From Aselliscus stoliczkanus (taxonomy: Eukaryota > Chordata > Mammalia > Chiroptera > Hipposideridae): a DNA stretch of 64,000 nt. Shown here in pieces: positions 49,760 through 61,639 of the stretch. The DNA lies in assembly GCA_033961575.1 (NCBI GenBank), contig CM066732.1, forward strand, positions 53,535,001 to 53,599,000. The letters run 5' to 3'. The notes under the pieces were generated by a model that saw nothing but the letters and a program-made list of their open reading frames with translations, made no database searches and was not told the origin of the DNA. Every line of letters begins with the position of its first letter. Position 1 is the first letter of the stretch. The position numbers and the translations under genes are program-made.

Positions 49760-50095
49760 TATTTTTAAAATATTTTTTAGCTGAGCCATCCTGCCACCCG
49801 TTGGTGGCTCAACGGCATCTCAGCTCAGGCTGGGCATCGAACTGCTGTTGCTCAGAGCTCAGCTCGCACTCTTTTTTTTGTTTAAAGATTTTATTGGCAA
49901 ATTGGGGGAGGGGAACAAACAAGTTGCTCTCCTTTTTGTTCTTCAATCTAGTTGCGGAGGACGTTGCTTTACTGGCCCATGTTGATATTATCATTGCACT
50001 CTTCCTGGTGAGGCAGATCTGTCGCTGGCCTCTGGGTGGCCGCTAGCTCACACGCTTGAGCCAGCTCTTAGCCAACTGAGCCACTTGGCCGGCCC
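49760..50095 (-). mobile_element. Nested SINE pair
   Basis: A single-module Ves-like SINE ('agctgagccatcctgccacc' at 49780) is broken at 'cagctcgcactc' by a long-form SINE tail and body (49870-50043). The outer head resumes with 'cacacgcttgagccagctct' and ends 'cacttggccggccc'. An outer duplication ttaaaataatttttt lies at 49745-49759 and 50096-50110. Confidence 0.88.
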
Positions 50096-50110
50096 TTAAA
50101 ATAATTTTTT

Positions 50111-51840
50111 ATTGCTTAAAAATTATACAGCTAATATATAAAAACATGCTCCTTATAAAAACGACTACAAAAGCACTTGGACTATAAAGGGAAATTGACT
50201 TTTTTAACTCGACCTGCTATATTTCTCCAATTAGGTTTTTAAGTTTAATCCACTGGGATTCTTTACAGAATGACAGGGATTTCTTATTTGGGATGGAAAG
50301 CGTGTGAAGGGTCAAAGAAACAAGAAAGTAGTGGATTTGCCTTTTTAGAAAAAAACACACAAAAAAACCCCTGCAAATTAAAATGTCAACCAGTAGGGGA
50401 AAGAATATAGCTCCATCTTTACTGCCACGAAAAGTTTCCAAGGTGTATGGCCAAGTTAAAATTCCCAAAGCAACACATAGAACTTGGTCCCATCTAAATT
50501 AGAAAGATAAATAGGCTGATGGCCAGACCCGTGGACGCAGATAAGTAACTCCATCAGCAACCAAGGATACACACCCAATCATAGCAGTTACTTCCTGGGA
50601 AAAGCAGAACTGAGTTGGAGACAAAAATGAGGAAGCGACCTGTAAGAATCAGTTCTCCCTGTGGCTGAATGGCAGTGGGGCCAGGGTTTGCCTTTGAGTG
50701 GTTCCCATTTGTCCACCCAGCTCAGAGAGACGTCATCACCTTCCTGTGGGTCGCTCTGGGCTAGTGATGGAGGAGTTAGCAGCTTGGCCTGGAGTGGCTC
50801 TTGGCGCTGGGGCCAGCTGACACACACCACTTAGGTTTCCAAGGAGCCAAGCTGTCCCCACTCACGCAGGGCTGATGCACTTGTGGCTAAATGTGGTGTA
50901 GCCAGGGCCTCGCGCCAGATTCAGGGCAGGAAATAGAATGCCACCTCCATCACCAGGGAGACAATGGGCTGCGTGCGTGATTTAAACGGGGGCCAACAAG
51001 GAGCTCAAAGGGGCGGTCAGAGCAAGGGGGGCAGGAGAGCAGAGGGCAGCTTGTGCGGATTTTGTCATGGCTTATACCTGTCGACCAGTTGCCCAGCTAC
51101 TGAACTGCCCCCATGTTTCAGTTTATCTGTGGATAAGATGTTGGTAACAATATTGACGTGTCTCACTGGGGATTTATGAAAACAGCATTTCTGATGGACC
51201 GCTTGGGATCCGTGGAAGGCAGGTGGTATGTAAGTGCAGACGGTACCCGTGCTTTGTGTGTGTGTTCAGGTACGCTGCGGGCAGGCAGACCCTCTGGAAA
51301 ACATGTTACCGCAGTAAAAACTAACACTTTCTGAGTGCATGGATTTGCCTTTCGTTTTGTGCAGGTTTTGGGGAATGGCATGTGTAATTCAGCCTTCAAA
51401 ACTTGCCACACTTCTTTCTGTGATTCGTAATGCTTACGGGTGCTTAAACCATTGGAGACTGCCGTAGTGGGGATTGTCCCCAAATATTTGCTGCCTTTGC
51501 TCTAAAAGCTTCCCAAATTCTACTGTGTAGCTTATGAGTGCCAGATTGGTTTCCAAGTTGGAAGGGGGCAGACATCTATTTTCCAAACAAAGCCCAAAGA
51601 GGAATCATTCCCCCTGGGGTTTGCAATTTCTGAGGAGGCCTGAGTCTGTGCCATGTACCTGTGTTCTGTTCATTTAAGGCTGAGCAGTTGACCTCGGACC
51701 TCCCTGGAAGGTTATTAAGTGTCGTTTTCTGTCGCCTGGGGTCTTGAGGGAGTCTGTTCTCTGCTCTCGGTTCATTGAACCTCTCTCAGTCCCTACTGTC
51801 TGTAAAGAATAACTCGTGTGGCTCGGGGTGAGTGATGACT
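50111..51840. other. Intergenic, nothing recognised
   Basis: No supported gene or firm repeat. Open frames below 110 codons on both strands lack domain signatures. Confidence 0.45.
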
Positions 51841-51849
51841 ATGATAGAA

Positions 51850-52540
51850 AAATAAAGTTTTGGTTTGATAACACAATACACATTTTAAAAAATTAGAATA
51901 ATTATATAAATGAAATATAGAAAACAAAGATCATCGGCAATTCTCTTGTGCAGAAGTAGCCACACTGGCTTATATGTATATTTTACACAAAAATGGAATT
52001 CTCTTGTATGTGCTTGCTGTTTTGTGGCCTGCTGTTGGAGTGAAGTCTTCGCCTGTGGGTCTGGAAAGACCACCCTAAATCCTTAGGGTCTCTGGCCCAC
52101 AGCCGGGAGGTTCCTGCTTCTGCTGCGGGCGCGAGAGGAGGTTGAGTGAAGGCCACAGAGTTGTAGAACTTTCCAAGACTCCTTCTCGTAGCACACATCC
52201 CAGAACGGGTAAACACTCGCTGATTGCAGCTTCTGTGTGGATGGCGGTCCAGTGTGCCCCACTCTCTGGTCCATCCGTCTTTCTCGCTCCTTTTCCCATG
52301 CAAACAGAACCTGATTGAGGCATAACTTGCATACAGTACAGTGCAAATCTTGCAGCCACTGAACTGAATACAGACCTGTCTGCACATACGCACACAGCAG
52401 TGTGGCCGCCAGCCAGAATACAAAACATCTCAGACATCCCAGAATTGCCTCTGTCCCCTCGGAATCAATGCCTCTGACCCCTAGGTAATGGTTTCATCCT
52501 TTCTGAAACACCAATTTCATCGTTTTCCCACCTGAAGACA
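51850..52540 (-). repeat. Old LINE-1 3' fragments, antisense
   Basis: 'attgaggcataacttgcata' (52313), 'aacatctcagacatcccaga' and 'caatgcctctgacccctagg' follow L1 3' text in antisense. 51850-52040 is similar but more diverged. Confidence 0.5.
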
Positions 52541-52579
52541 TTCCGTAGGATTGTCCCTGTGTCCTGTTGCGTTGGGTCT

Positions 52580-52870
52580 AAATGTCTGCCTGAATTTCCT
52601 GGTCCAGTCTCTTAGGGTCCCGCCTGCTGAACCATGTGGGCTCATCGCCAGCCGCCTCCTGGCCTGAGCCCAGTCTGCCCTGTCACCCCCACCTGTGAGG
52701 GCCCACCTGGTGCTTTCTTCACTTGGTCCTTAGAGAACTGCCCTTGCCTGGGCCTCCTCAAATCATGTCCGTCCTTCAAGGCGCAGCTCAAGTTCCATTT
52801 CCTCCAAGAAGTCCTCCCTCTTTGCCAAAAGTTCCCATTTCTTCGCCTCCTTCTTCCACCCTGAATTGGT
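52580..52870 (+). repeat. L2-like LINE fragment
   Basis: 'ccttcaaggcgcagctcaag' and 'ttccatttcctccaagaagt' followed by 'cctccctctttgcc' recall the L2 3' region. Confidence 0.5.
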
Positions 52871-54850
52871 TGACACCATGTGACTGGGTTTGTGCAAGAC
52901 TTGGGGCCATGGAAGCCCAGCCACTATGCTGTTCCTGCTTCTGACCGCCATGGCCATTTATGTCCTGCGGCAGTTTTCCAAACCCTCCTTTCTCTGCTCC
53001 CCTGCTCTCACGTCTTGGGGCTGCCCCAGGTCTGCGACTGTCCCGCCCCGGTTCCCGCGCCTGTCTGCCTCTCGCCTTTCCTTCCTCTTCCTCGGCTTTT
53101 TGCTACCGAGATCTGCCAGATCTGCAGCCCCGGACCTCGGGTCCCATCTTACCACCCACTCTAGGTTTGACACCAGAAAATCCTGAGACCAGGCTGTCCT
53201 CAGGGTCGGGATAGATGTAGGGGAGAGGGCTGAGCAGGTGGAGATGGAATTGTTTTTATCAGGTACGGGAGGGCTGCAAACATGGGTGGAGCATACAGTT
53301 TAGCCCCGTTGCACCCCCGTCCTTGGTGTCTAGCAGTTAGTGAGCGTCCCGCTCTCCAACCCTTGGTCAGTGTTTTTAACCTTGCTCCAGCCCAGACGGA
53401 GTTTCCCACGGGACAGGTACTGTTTTAACTCCCCAAGAGTCAGCACCATCAAGGGATCTAAATAAGATACCGCTGCTGAAGTGCTTACCACTGGGCCAGG
53501 CTCACAAAAGCGGGCTCATGGCAAAAGCCTGAGCCCCTTGATTCCCATCAGCCATGATGGGTGAGTTGGGGTCCTGAAGAGAGAGTGTGTGTGTGTGCGT
53601 GCGCGCGCGCGCGCCAGTGTTGATAGAGGGCTTGGTCTCTTCAGGGCACTCTGGGGAGTTCTGGCCAGGTAGCCTCCCTGAGGGCAAGCATGGAGTCGGG
53701 CCTGGCATCTTAGCAGAAGCTGTGGGTCACCGCCTGGCTTTGGAGGCGCTGCATGTCTTCACTGCTCCCTGACTAGCTTTACTTGAAGAGGCAATAGCTG
53801 GGCTCTCCGAGCTGGGAGGTAAGCAGGCTGCCAGCCAGGTGCAGGCAGCCCCCCCACTCCCGGCTGTTGGTCAGGACTCGGCCTTGGAGGCCGCCTGAAG
53901 CAAGGACTCCCAGTGCATCGCCTGGGCCCCTGCACCAGGCCTCTGGGCCTTGAACTCGCATAGGCTCTGCCCTCACACTCCCTCCCTCCTGCTCTCCCTC
54001 CTTGGACCACGCGGTGTTTGTTTCACAACTGGACACTCCGCTAAGTGATGCAGGAAGTAGGCCCCAAAGGCGCAGATACAGCCCCGCAGAGCAGATAACC
54101 AAGCGAGGCCGCTGAATGCCTGTGGGGCCCAGGGCAGGGTCAGAGATAAGCGGAAATGCCAGGCTTATCGCGGCTGCCTGAGTTCGGGACAAACCATCCC
54201 GCCGCCAGCCCACCTCATTCCCGGCACTTCAGGCAGCTGGGCATCTCCAGGCAGAGTAAACACGGGCTTGGCGGGGGGCACAATGAGGACTCTGTGCCCT
54301 GCTCCAGCACTTCGCAGCCCCAGCGCCAGAGGCCAGCCGCGCGCCTCAGATTACACCCAGACATTTGCGGTAAGACAGCTCCAAGCCGGTCTGCTTTGAA
54401 GTAGGGGCCTGAGGAACAATTGCTAGGGTCACAGGACTCAGGGAACCTGGGTGACAGTTATCCAGCCCTGGGGCCTCTTGGAAAGAAACTCAGCAGGAGG
54501 CTGGTTGATGGGTACAACTCGGGGATGATCGGCTTGGGCCTTTCCCACGAATGCAGGATGTTGTGGGCAGACAAGTGGCAGTAACCCCAAAGTTGTTTGT
54601 TTTGGACCCCACGAGGCTCTCTGGGGCTCTGTTTCATCTCTGGTTTCCTGTCCTGAGTAAACTCAGCTTAATAGGGAGCATGTTTGCGCACCAAACTAAC
54701 GGTGTCTGCAGGGCAGTTGCCTGGGGGAGCTGGGTAGGGACTGGGGATGCCCCCTCTTCCTGCTGCCCCCACCCACACTGAGGACCGAGCACCTGCCATC
54801 CTGTTGGCCGATTGGGGTGGAGTGGGGGCGGTGAGTTCCAATCCCTGCTG
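52871..54850. other. Intergenic upstream of MYLK3; GATA motif group
   Basis: No gene is recognised. A GT/GC dinucleotide run lies at 53585-53614. Two AGATAA motifs (54093-54098 and 54144-54149) and a TTATCG (54165-54170) fall within 80 bp of unique-looking sequence, a possible regulatory element for the cardiac gene downstream. Confidence 0.4.
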
Positions 54851-54854
54851 TTTT

Positions 54855-55000
54855 CACGTGATCCCATGTGCCAGGCACAGTGCACAGGTACTTATGTGGA
54901 CACGCGAACAGCCCTGTGGTTAGCAACCCCTTACAGGTGAGCAGAGCTGTGTTCAGAGAGGTTAAGGAAGTCCCAGGTACGCAGTTCCCCATACAGCACT
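54855..55000 (-). repeat. MIR element
   Basis: 'tgccaggcacagtgcacagg' and 'cagagaggttaaggaagtcc' match MIR in antisense. Confidence 0.65.
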
Positions 55001-55529
55001 GTGTGTGAAGTAGAAAAGTAAAGTACCTTTCCCCAGGACATGTGGTCTCCATCTCTCAGACAACTCGCGCAGTATTTGATTTTATTAGAATGAGAGCCTT
55101 CCTGGCCACGTGTGTCTGCGTTGGCCTCCCCTCAGGTGCTGTGTCTTTGACCTCTGCAAAGCCTGCTGCCTGTCCTGTTCCCCAGGGCAGGCACGCTGAA
55201 GCCTGTAGCTGTCTCTCCTGGCCTTTGCCTCCGAGCGCCTCCTGGTCAGTTCTGTGCATCGCCTGTGGACTTGCAGTTCAGGGAAATGAGGATTTAGCTC
55301 GCGCTCGCCCCGCTTGCCCTCCATCCTCACAACATGCATGTCACTGATGTAACTTCACAGTGTTGTCCTTATCATGGCATAACATTATGACTAATAATCT
55401 GTAAATGCTATTCACTGAGAAATCAATTCTGGACTTTAATTTCATTCTTTCTTGGAAGAGCTCTGATTTTCCTGGAGTCTCTCATTTCTTTTGTTCCCCC
55501 TTTGTCCTAGCCAGCAGCACCATGCTGGT

Positions 55530-55745
55530 GGCTAAATTTGAGCACTTAGTGTGCGCCAAGTCCTGTTGGAGGTGCCTTGTAAACCTTCTCACGTAACCTC
55601 CTGACAGCCCCGTGAAGTGAATGCATTGTTATTCTCATGTTACAGCCCAGGAAGTGCAGACTCAGAGAGGCTGAGTGAACCGGCCGGCTTCTGCCCCCAG
55701 TAACTGGCAGAGGCAGGAATTAAATCCAGACAGTCTGACGCCAGG
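55530..55745 (-). repeat. MIR element
   Basis: 'gagcacttagtgtgcgccaa', 'cagactcagagaggctgagt' and 'ggcaggaattaaatccagac' match MIR in antisense over most of its length. Confidence 0.75.
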
Positions 55746-55799
55746 TTGCATGCTCTTAGTATTTTCCCACGTGTCGTTAATTATATTATACCATACACT

Positions 55800-57900
55800 T
55801 TTTCTCCCCTGAAGTCCTCCTTTTTGGGGACCCCCCCATTCTCCTGCTTCAACGTTGTGCCTAGGTCAAAGCTATTTCTTCCTGGATCTAAGTTGATTTG
55901 TTTAATCCCTGATTTTGCTGGAGTAGACCCTCAAAACAGCTTCCTTAGAAAGGGTGCATACATTTTTCACATCTTTGCAAGTCTTAAAACTCTGACAATG
56001 GTGCAATATCTTCAACAGTCTAAAGGGAAATGCTTTCTAATCTGAAATTTTATATCCAGCCTGTCTTCCAGCACCCACTTGTTTTCAGAATGAGAAGTCT
56101 AATGTTTTGATTTCAGTTCTTTGGTATGTGATTTTTTTTTTTTCTCTTAAATTTTGGGGGACTCTTATAATCTTTTTATCTCTGTAGTAAAATTGCATAA
56201 TGACTGTAATTTTTCTTTGATAAATTCCGTTCCTCTTTCTTTCATTTCTCCTCTTGAAGCTCCACATTATGAGATGAGGGCCCAGCTGGTCCCATTGTCT
56301 AACTACCTTATGTTTTCTCTCCGAATGTACATGTGTCTTCATCCTTTCGTTTTATTTTCTGGGATACTATCTTTATTTTCTAATCCCTATATAGGACTTT
56401 TAAACTCGAACATTGATTTTTTTTTTTTTTTTTTTTTTTTTAGCTGAGCCATCCTGCCACCTGTTGGCAGCTCAACGGCAACTCAGCTCGGGCTGGGCAT
56501 CGAACCGCCATTGCTCAGAGCTCAGCTCGCACTCTTGAGCGAGTTCTTAACCAACTGAGCCACTCGGCCGGCCCTAACATTCGTATTTTTTAATGTCTAA
56601 GCCCTCTCTTGTATTCTGTGCTTGTCCTCTTCCCACAATACCCGCTCTTGTTTCTGGATGGAACGGCCTTTGCCCTTCTCTGTGGCTCTAAGGAGGGCCT
56701 CATTGAAGTTCTTCTGTTTCCTCCAAGTTATGTGTCTGTCTGTCTGATGGTTTTAGGCTCCTTTGGAAGGTTTCTTTGAATACCTGGTGATCATTTTTTA
56801 TCTGTGCATATTTCAGGATAAGGCACAAAAAATCAGGCTCAACAGGCTTGTTGACCACTTGGCTTTGGTGAGGACAGTCAGATGGGGTGCTTCCCGGGAC
56901 CCCCCAAGCCAGTGCATTGGACTACTGTGGTGTGGGCTGCTGAGTTTCTCCAGAAACAGTCCTCTGACCTCCGGGGAGGTGGGCTGTCCTCACCTGCCTG
57001 TTCTGTGCAGAGGTGGGGAGGAGACAGCTGCTGCTTTGGAGGGGCTCCTCAGCCTCACATTTCTGTTCCTCCTCACTCCACCTGGGGTCTCAGCATCCGC
57101 AGGCCTCTCTGGGTTCTACAGGGAAAGGTGGCTGTCACCAGAAAGTCCAGGGAGAATTTTGGGGTTCAGTGCGGTTTTCCGGGATTTGGTCAGCTGTCCT
57201 CTCTTCACCCAGGAAAGACGAGAGGGCCCTGGATTTGCCACCTTGTGTTCATACAGCTTGGCTGCCTCTTCTCTGGTCCATGTTCTCTTGGTTTGGGCGT
57301 TTGCATGCCTCCCCTGTCCTTTGGGCAGGCGCCATCGCTCAGAAAGAATGGCCCAGGGCTCTTTGTGCCCTGTGCATCAGGGACAGTTGGGGACAAGCCA
57401 CACATCAGCCCGCAGGGAGCCCATGTGCTCAAACACTCATTCCGTGTGTGGGCCCAGAAATGACAGGGATTCAGAGCAAGTCCTGCTTGCTCCTTCTCAT
57501 CAAAGAAACCTCAGGGACTCCTGTGGCCATCTTCTGAGCTTTCTCCCAGAGGGGCCCGAGCTGACTTCTGGGAATTGTCTCCGTTTCCTGCCCGGTACTC
57601 ATTCGATTGTCCTGAGAAGCCCAGATGCCACCACCTCTTTTGCAAGTCTCCGTACGGCCAACCGAGCCCCTTGCTTCCCATGGAGCCTCCTGAGTTCACC
57701 CCTTGATACGGTTATAATGAGTGCCCGCGGTGCGCCCAGCGTGTTGGTGAGCCTGGGGGTTGAGACAAGCCTAAGGGGCATTCTGCTAGCCTCAGGGGAT
57801 TTGACGGTGACACAGCAGCCACCAGCCATGCGTCTAGCAAACCAACTGCCTGGCAATTACTTGTTGCTCCGGAGACCTGGGGCAGATCCTTTTGTACTTT
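55800..57900. other. Old repeat-like sequence with a long open frame
   Basis: 56140-56820 resembles a widespread old mammalian LINE-type repeat ('tttctttgaatacctggtga', 'atttcaggataaggcacaaa'). The 379-codon frame at 56763-57902 has two other long frames open across it, no known domain, and no splice or promoter context. I read it as chance openness in G+C-rich repeat-derived DNA. Confidence 0.45.
56423..56574 (-). mobile_element. Single-module Ves-like SINE
   Basis: Poly-T, 'agctgagccatcctgccacc', 'gggctgggcatcgaaccgcc', ending 'cactcggccggccc'. 'aacatt' on both sides (56409 and 56576) is the likely duplication. Confidence 0.93.
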
Positions 57901-57954
57901 AAATAATTAGCTTCTGACATAAATGTGTCTGGGATATTTGGTGGTTTCCTTTGG

Positions 57955-58063
57955 AGAGTTGTTATTTTTTTTGAGGACAGTGTCCCTGGCCCTCATAAGT
58001 GGGACCCGAACCGGGGCCGCTGGCTTCCGAAGCCAGCACTTAACCACCACGCCACTCGGCTGG
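57955..58063 (-). mobile_element. Short-form SINE
   Basis: 'gaggacagtgtccctggccc' to 'ccactcggctgg'. Target duplication tttggtggtttcctttgg (57937-57954) and tttggttgtttcctttgg (58064-58081). Confidence 0.94.
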
Positions 58064-58081
58064 TTTGGTTGTTTCCTTTGG

Positions 58082-59948
58082 GTTCATCCGATCTTCCTGG
58101 ATAACTTCCCCGGCTTTGTGAACACAGGGCTTGGCTGGGTGCGGGTTGCCAGGCCTCTATGGCACCAGTCATGATGCGGTGCCTGTGGTGCACACTGGTG
58201 GGAATTCTCCCAGGGACTGGGCTGGCTCTCTAGACTGGTGGGACATCATTCCACAAAGATTGTAGGCATCTGCCGTAGGGCAGACGTGGGGTTCAGTATC
58301 AAACAGCCACAGATTTCTGTAGGCAGCCACTCCCCAGAGTTTGGTCCAAGGAACCCTAGTTCCACAGGGAGGAATGATGCAGGCAGTCGGGGGAGGAGAG
58401 TGATTTTCTGTTCAGATGCCGATGGCCGGTGAGGTCCTGCTGCGGTGCCCCGGGGATCCCCGAGAGGGGCTAGAGCACGGTGTTCCCCAGCTGCTGTTTC
58501 AAGGACAGTTTGCTTATTTGTGTCTGTTATAAAAATAACAGAATAGCTAACAGAAGATAACAGTGCTCTCTTGAGCATGCGCTGGGCCATCCCGCCAGTG
58601 GCACCCAGGACTGTGCCCGCAGAAGTGGGCAGCTGCTGTCCCGGTAGAGGGATGGGCAGCAGGGGGTCATGGTCACACTGCACAGCCAGCCCACTGTGTC
58701 TAGGGGTCACCTACAGCTTAAAATAGCAAACTCATAAAGGTGCTTTGAGATGTCAGATTTTCAGAGCAAAGTTCACTTGCACAATATATTGCTTATATTC
58801 CGAAGGAGGACACTTAGAGGGACAAGGAAGTCCCTGCCCTAGCACCAGCACTGACACCAGAACTGCCCCAGGAGACCGGGTCCCAGGCACCTGGACAAGC
58901 CCCTCTGCCCTTGCTTTCTCCCTGTGAGGGCCTGGAAGAAAACGGTGTCCGAGGGACTCTGTGGCACCCCCGTGGGCCCCACCTTAGTGTCAGCTTGAGC
59001 CTCTCCTGCGTCTGCTTTACTTAATGGTGCTTCCGTGCAAGTTACATTCGAGCAGAGGGCTTTGAGGCTAAAACGTTTGGGAACCACAGAAAACACCGGC
59101 CGCCTTGCTCTCTGGGGACCAGCTGCAATGGCTTTGGTTTAGCAACTGGGTGTCCGATGCCGCGTCTTCACTGTTGGGGGAGCAGAGGGCCCTGTGAGGA
59201 GCATGACCGGTGGGAGGACACCTGGCGAGTGGCCTCGGCCATTGTTCCCCACTCTGTGTTACAAGTGACAAGTGACTGGGCCGCTGTGGGGAGGGTCCTG
59301 CAGACTCACCCCACGGGCAGCCTACACATGTTTGGGGCAGCTGCACGGAGGAGCGCCCAAAACTTGTCATGGATTTGCAGAAGCATGGGTTTTTTCATCA
59401 TGGCAGATAGCAGAACGGCCTCCCGTTTGCCTTGGGTCTCGCTTTTTGTTGTGAATTAGCTGTGTGTGGCGGGGGGCCCACCATCGGCTCCTCAGTGCTG
59501 TGGCCTCCCAAGGCCTCACCCTGCCCCGGGGTTCCCGAGGCCCCAAGTGGGGTCCAGCTCTCAGGCACTGTAGCTAAAGGACCCCTTTCTCCTCACCTTC
59601 AGTTTCAGCTCCGCGATCTCCCGCGGCCCTGGGCGGATTGTTCAAATATCTGCCCATCAGCACCCTCTCAGAGAGGAATGTTCAGTGCTGCCATGATGTC
59701 AGAGGGGCCCCGAGGAGAAGGGCCCGGGCCAAACACAGCCTGTCACTCGTGGCTCAGGGCAGAGTGGCAGATAAGCAGAGACAAAGGCTCCAAGAGAGCC
59801 TGCCTGGTCCTTGGACTCCCCGCACAACCCGCCGCGGGGCGAGGCTGGCAGCCAGTGAGAACAATGGACCTGCAGACGCCACTGCCCGCGTGAAAACCAG
59901 GGCTCTGCGGCTGTTCCCACGGCCCGCCCTCGCCGCGCCTGCGCCAGG
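58082..59948 (+). promoter_or_regulatory. Upstream region of MYLK3 (promoter not resolved)
   Basis: No other gene is seen before the MYLK3 ATG. A tandem ACAAGTG ACAAGTG at 59261-59274 offers two NKX2-5/E-box-like sites, and AGATAAG at 59769-59775 is a GATA site about 180 bp before the ATG. Both factor types act in heart. The 5' UTR probably occupies the last 100-200 bp. No TATA box is evident. These are motif readings, not proof of use. Confidence 0.4.
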
Positions 59949-60437
59949 ATGTCAGGACCCTCCAAGGAGAGTGTAGGGGCCCGGGGGCTGCCGGTGTCCG
60001 TGTCGGGCAAGGCGTGCTTGACCACCATGGACAAGAAGCTTAACGTGCTGACCGAGAAGGTTGACAAACTCTTGCATTTCCAAGAAGACGTCACAGAGAG
60101 ACTGCAGTGCGTGTGCCGAGGCCTGGGTCACCTGGAGCAGGGCCTGCACCGCCTCGAGGCCTCGGGAGCCCTGGGCCCCGCTGCGGCTGAGCCCACGCCC
60201 CCAGGTGGCACACAGGCTGGGTGGCCGGAGGTCCTGGAGCTGGTGAGGGCTGTGCGGCAGGATGCTGCCCGGCATGGCGCCAGACTCGAAGCCCTCTTCA
60301 GGATGGTGGTGGCCGTGGACAAGGCCATAGCGTTGGTGGGGGCCGTGTTCCAGCACTCGAAGGTGGTGGATTTCATCACGCAAGGGACTGTCCCCTGGAG
60401 GGAAGGAAGTCTGGCCGACGCCGAGGGCCCTGCCGAG
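59949..60437 (+). CDS. MYLK3: MYLK3 first coding exon (gene continues past the window)
   Basis: Cardiac myosin light chain kinase phosphorylates the ventricular regulatory light chain MYL2 and supports sarcomere assembly; the human protein is about 819 residues. This exon encodes residues 1-163: 'MSGPSKES', then 'CLTTMDKKLNVLTEKVDKLL' and 'HFQEDVTERLQCVCRGLGHL' (heptad-like, coiled-coil-prone, about 27-75), then 'WPEVLELVRAVRQDAARHGA' and 'RLEALFRMVVAVDKAIALVG'. These match the N-terminus of mammalian MYLK3 as I know it. The ATG has A at -3. The exon end is placed at GAG|gttggt, which keeps phase 0; this donor is weak and reading through would stop at 60572. The kinase and calmodulin-binding parts lie in later exons outside the window. 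Confidence 0.93.
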
Positions 60438-61630
60438 GTTGGTCCCCACTTCCCTTCCCCTGTGCTCCTCTGGCTGGAAGGACGGCCCTGGGGTCCGGGT
60501 GGGGAGACCCGCCAGGCGCTAGTCTTAGGAGAGCTGTGGGGCTGCTGTCCCTTTCTTGTGCCTCCTGCGTGACTTGTCGATGGGGAAGAGGAGGAACGGA
60601 ACTTCCAAGGACTTGGGTGGATTTCCAGATAGGAGAAGGCAGAGGCTCTCCCCCAGTGAGGGCTGGGGGCCTTGGGCAGCCTCCGGGCACCTCAGGTCGG
60701 GGACAGGCCGTGCAGCAAAGGAGGGCTGCGAAGCTCCTTGGACACCCAGTGACCACCCTTTCTGTCTCGTCACACCTGGGAGGGGAGACAGTTGGGGAGG
60801 GGTCCATTTACCCTGACAGAGCCCCCATTTAGAAAGCCAACCCCCCTCCCTTCCTGTCCCCAACCTTGTCCTGTCCCAGGGTGGGCGGAGAGTGCAGCTG
60901 CCTGTGGAGATGAGTGTTGACAGTGATCCATGGGGACACTGGCCAGGCAGAGCCGGAGCCTGGGGGTGGAGTGTGCCATTTCTGGGAGCCGCTGTTCCCA
61001 AGGGTTGCATAATCAAACCTGCTGGCTAATGGAAGTTTGGCTGGGGTGGGGGGGGTGAGGTGTGTAAAGGCAACACTGTTTGGGGACAGCTAAGGGTCAG
61101 CCACTTAGCAACATTTAGATGGCCCGAAGCCAGCATCTCCGATCCCTGTGACCCACCAGCCTCCAGCAAGAGATGAGCTGGGGTCCACAGCAGCTCGCGC
61201 TGCACTCCGGGTCAGCTGCAGAGCCTTTCGGGAGCGAGACTGGGGGGTTGCTGCGTCCCCACCCTGCCCGGGCCCCCTTCCGCTCCCTGCCCTGCAGCTT
61301 CTCCCGGAGCAGGACACCTGCACCCCAGCTCCTGCGCTCCGCCCCTCCCCTGAGTCTGGTCTGCAGGGGAGATGTGGCTACCTGCTCTTGCCGCTGATAA
61401 GCAACCTCAGCCTTAAAAAAGAGTTAAGTATCTGCACGCGGTGCAAACCTTCCTGTGGCATAAAGGCCCGAGGCCCCCTCCTCCCCTTCCCCGGGCCCCG
61501 GGCCAGCCCTCCTCCCCAGTCAGAGGTGCCAGTTTCCTGTGAAACCCTCCAGAAATAGTCTGTTTATGTGTAAGCACCTTGGGATCCACACCACCCTCTT
61601 TCATTTTAACTCGGTTATTCGCATTGTTCT
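60438..61630 (+). other. MYLK3: MYLK3 intron 1, start
   Basis: G+C-rich sequence without a further exon. Around 61385-61430 a TGATAA (61395-61400) and an AT-rich 'ccttaaaaaagagttaagta' sit together, a possible intronic control element. Overlapping frames here are compositional. Confidence 0.45.
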
Positions 61631-61639
61631 GGTCTTGAT

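Noticed and set aside
61148..61558. 136-codon frame in MYLK3 intron 1 as a possible exon
   Set aside because: It shows no similarity to MYLK3 beyond exon 1 that I can recognise, and it overlaps other frames in G+C-rich sequence.
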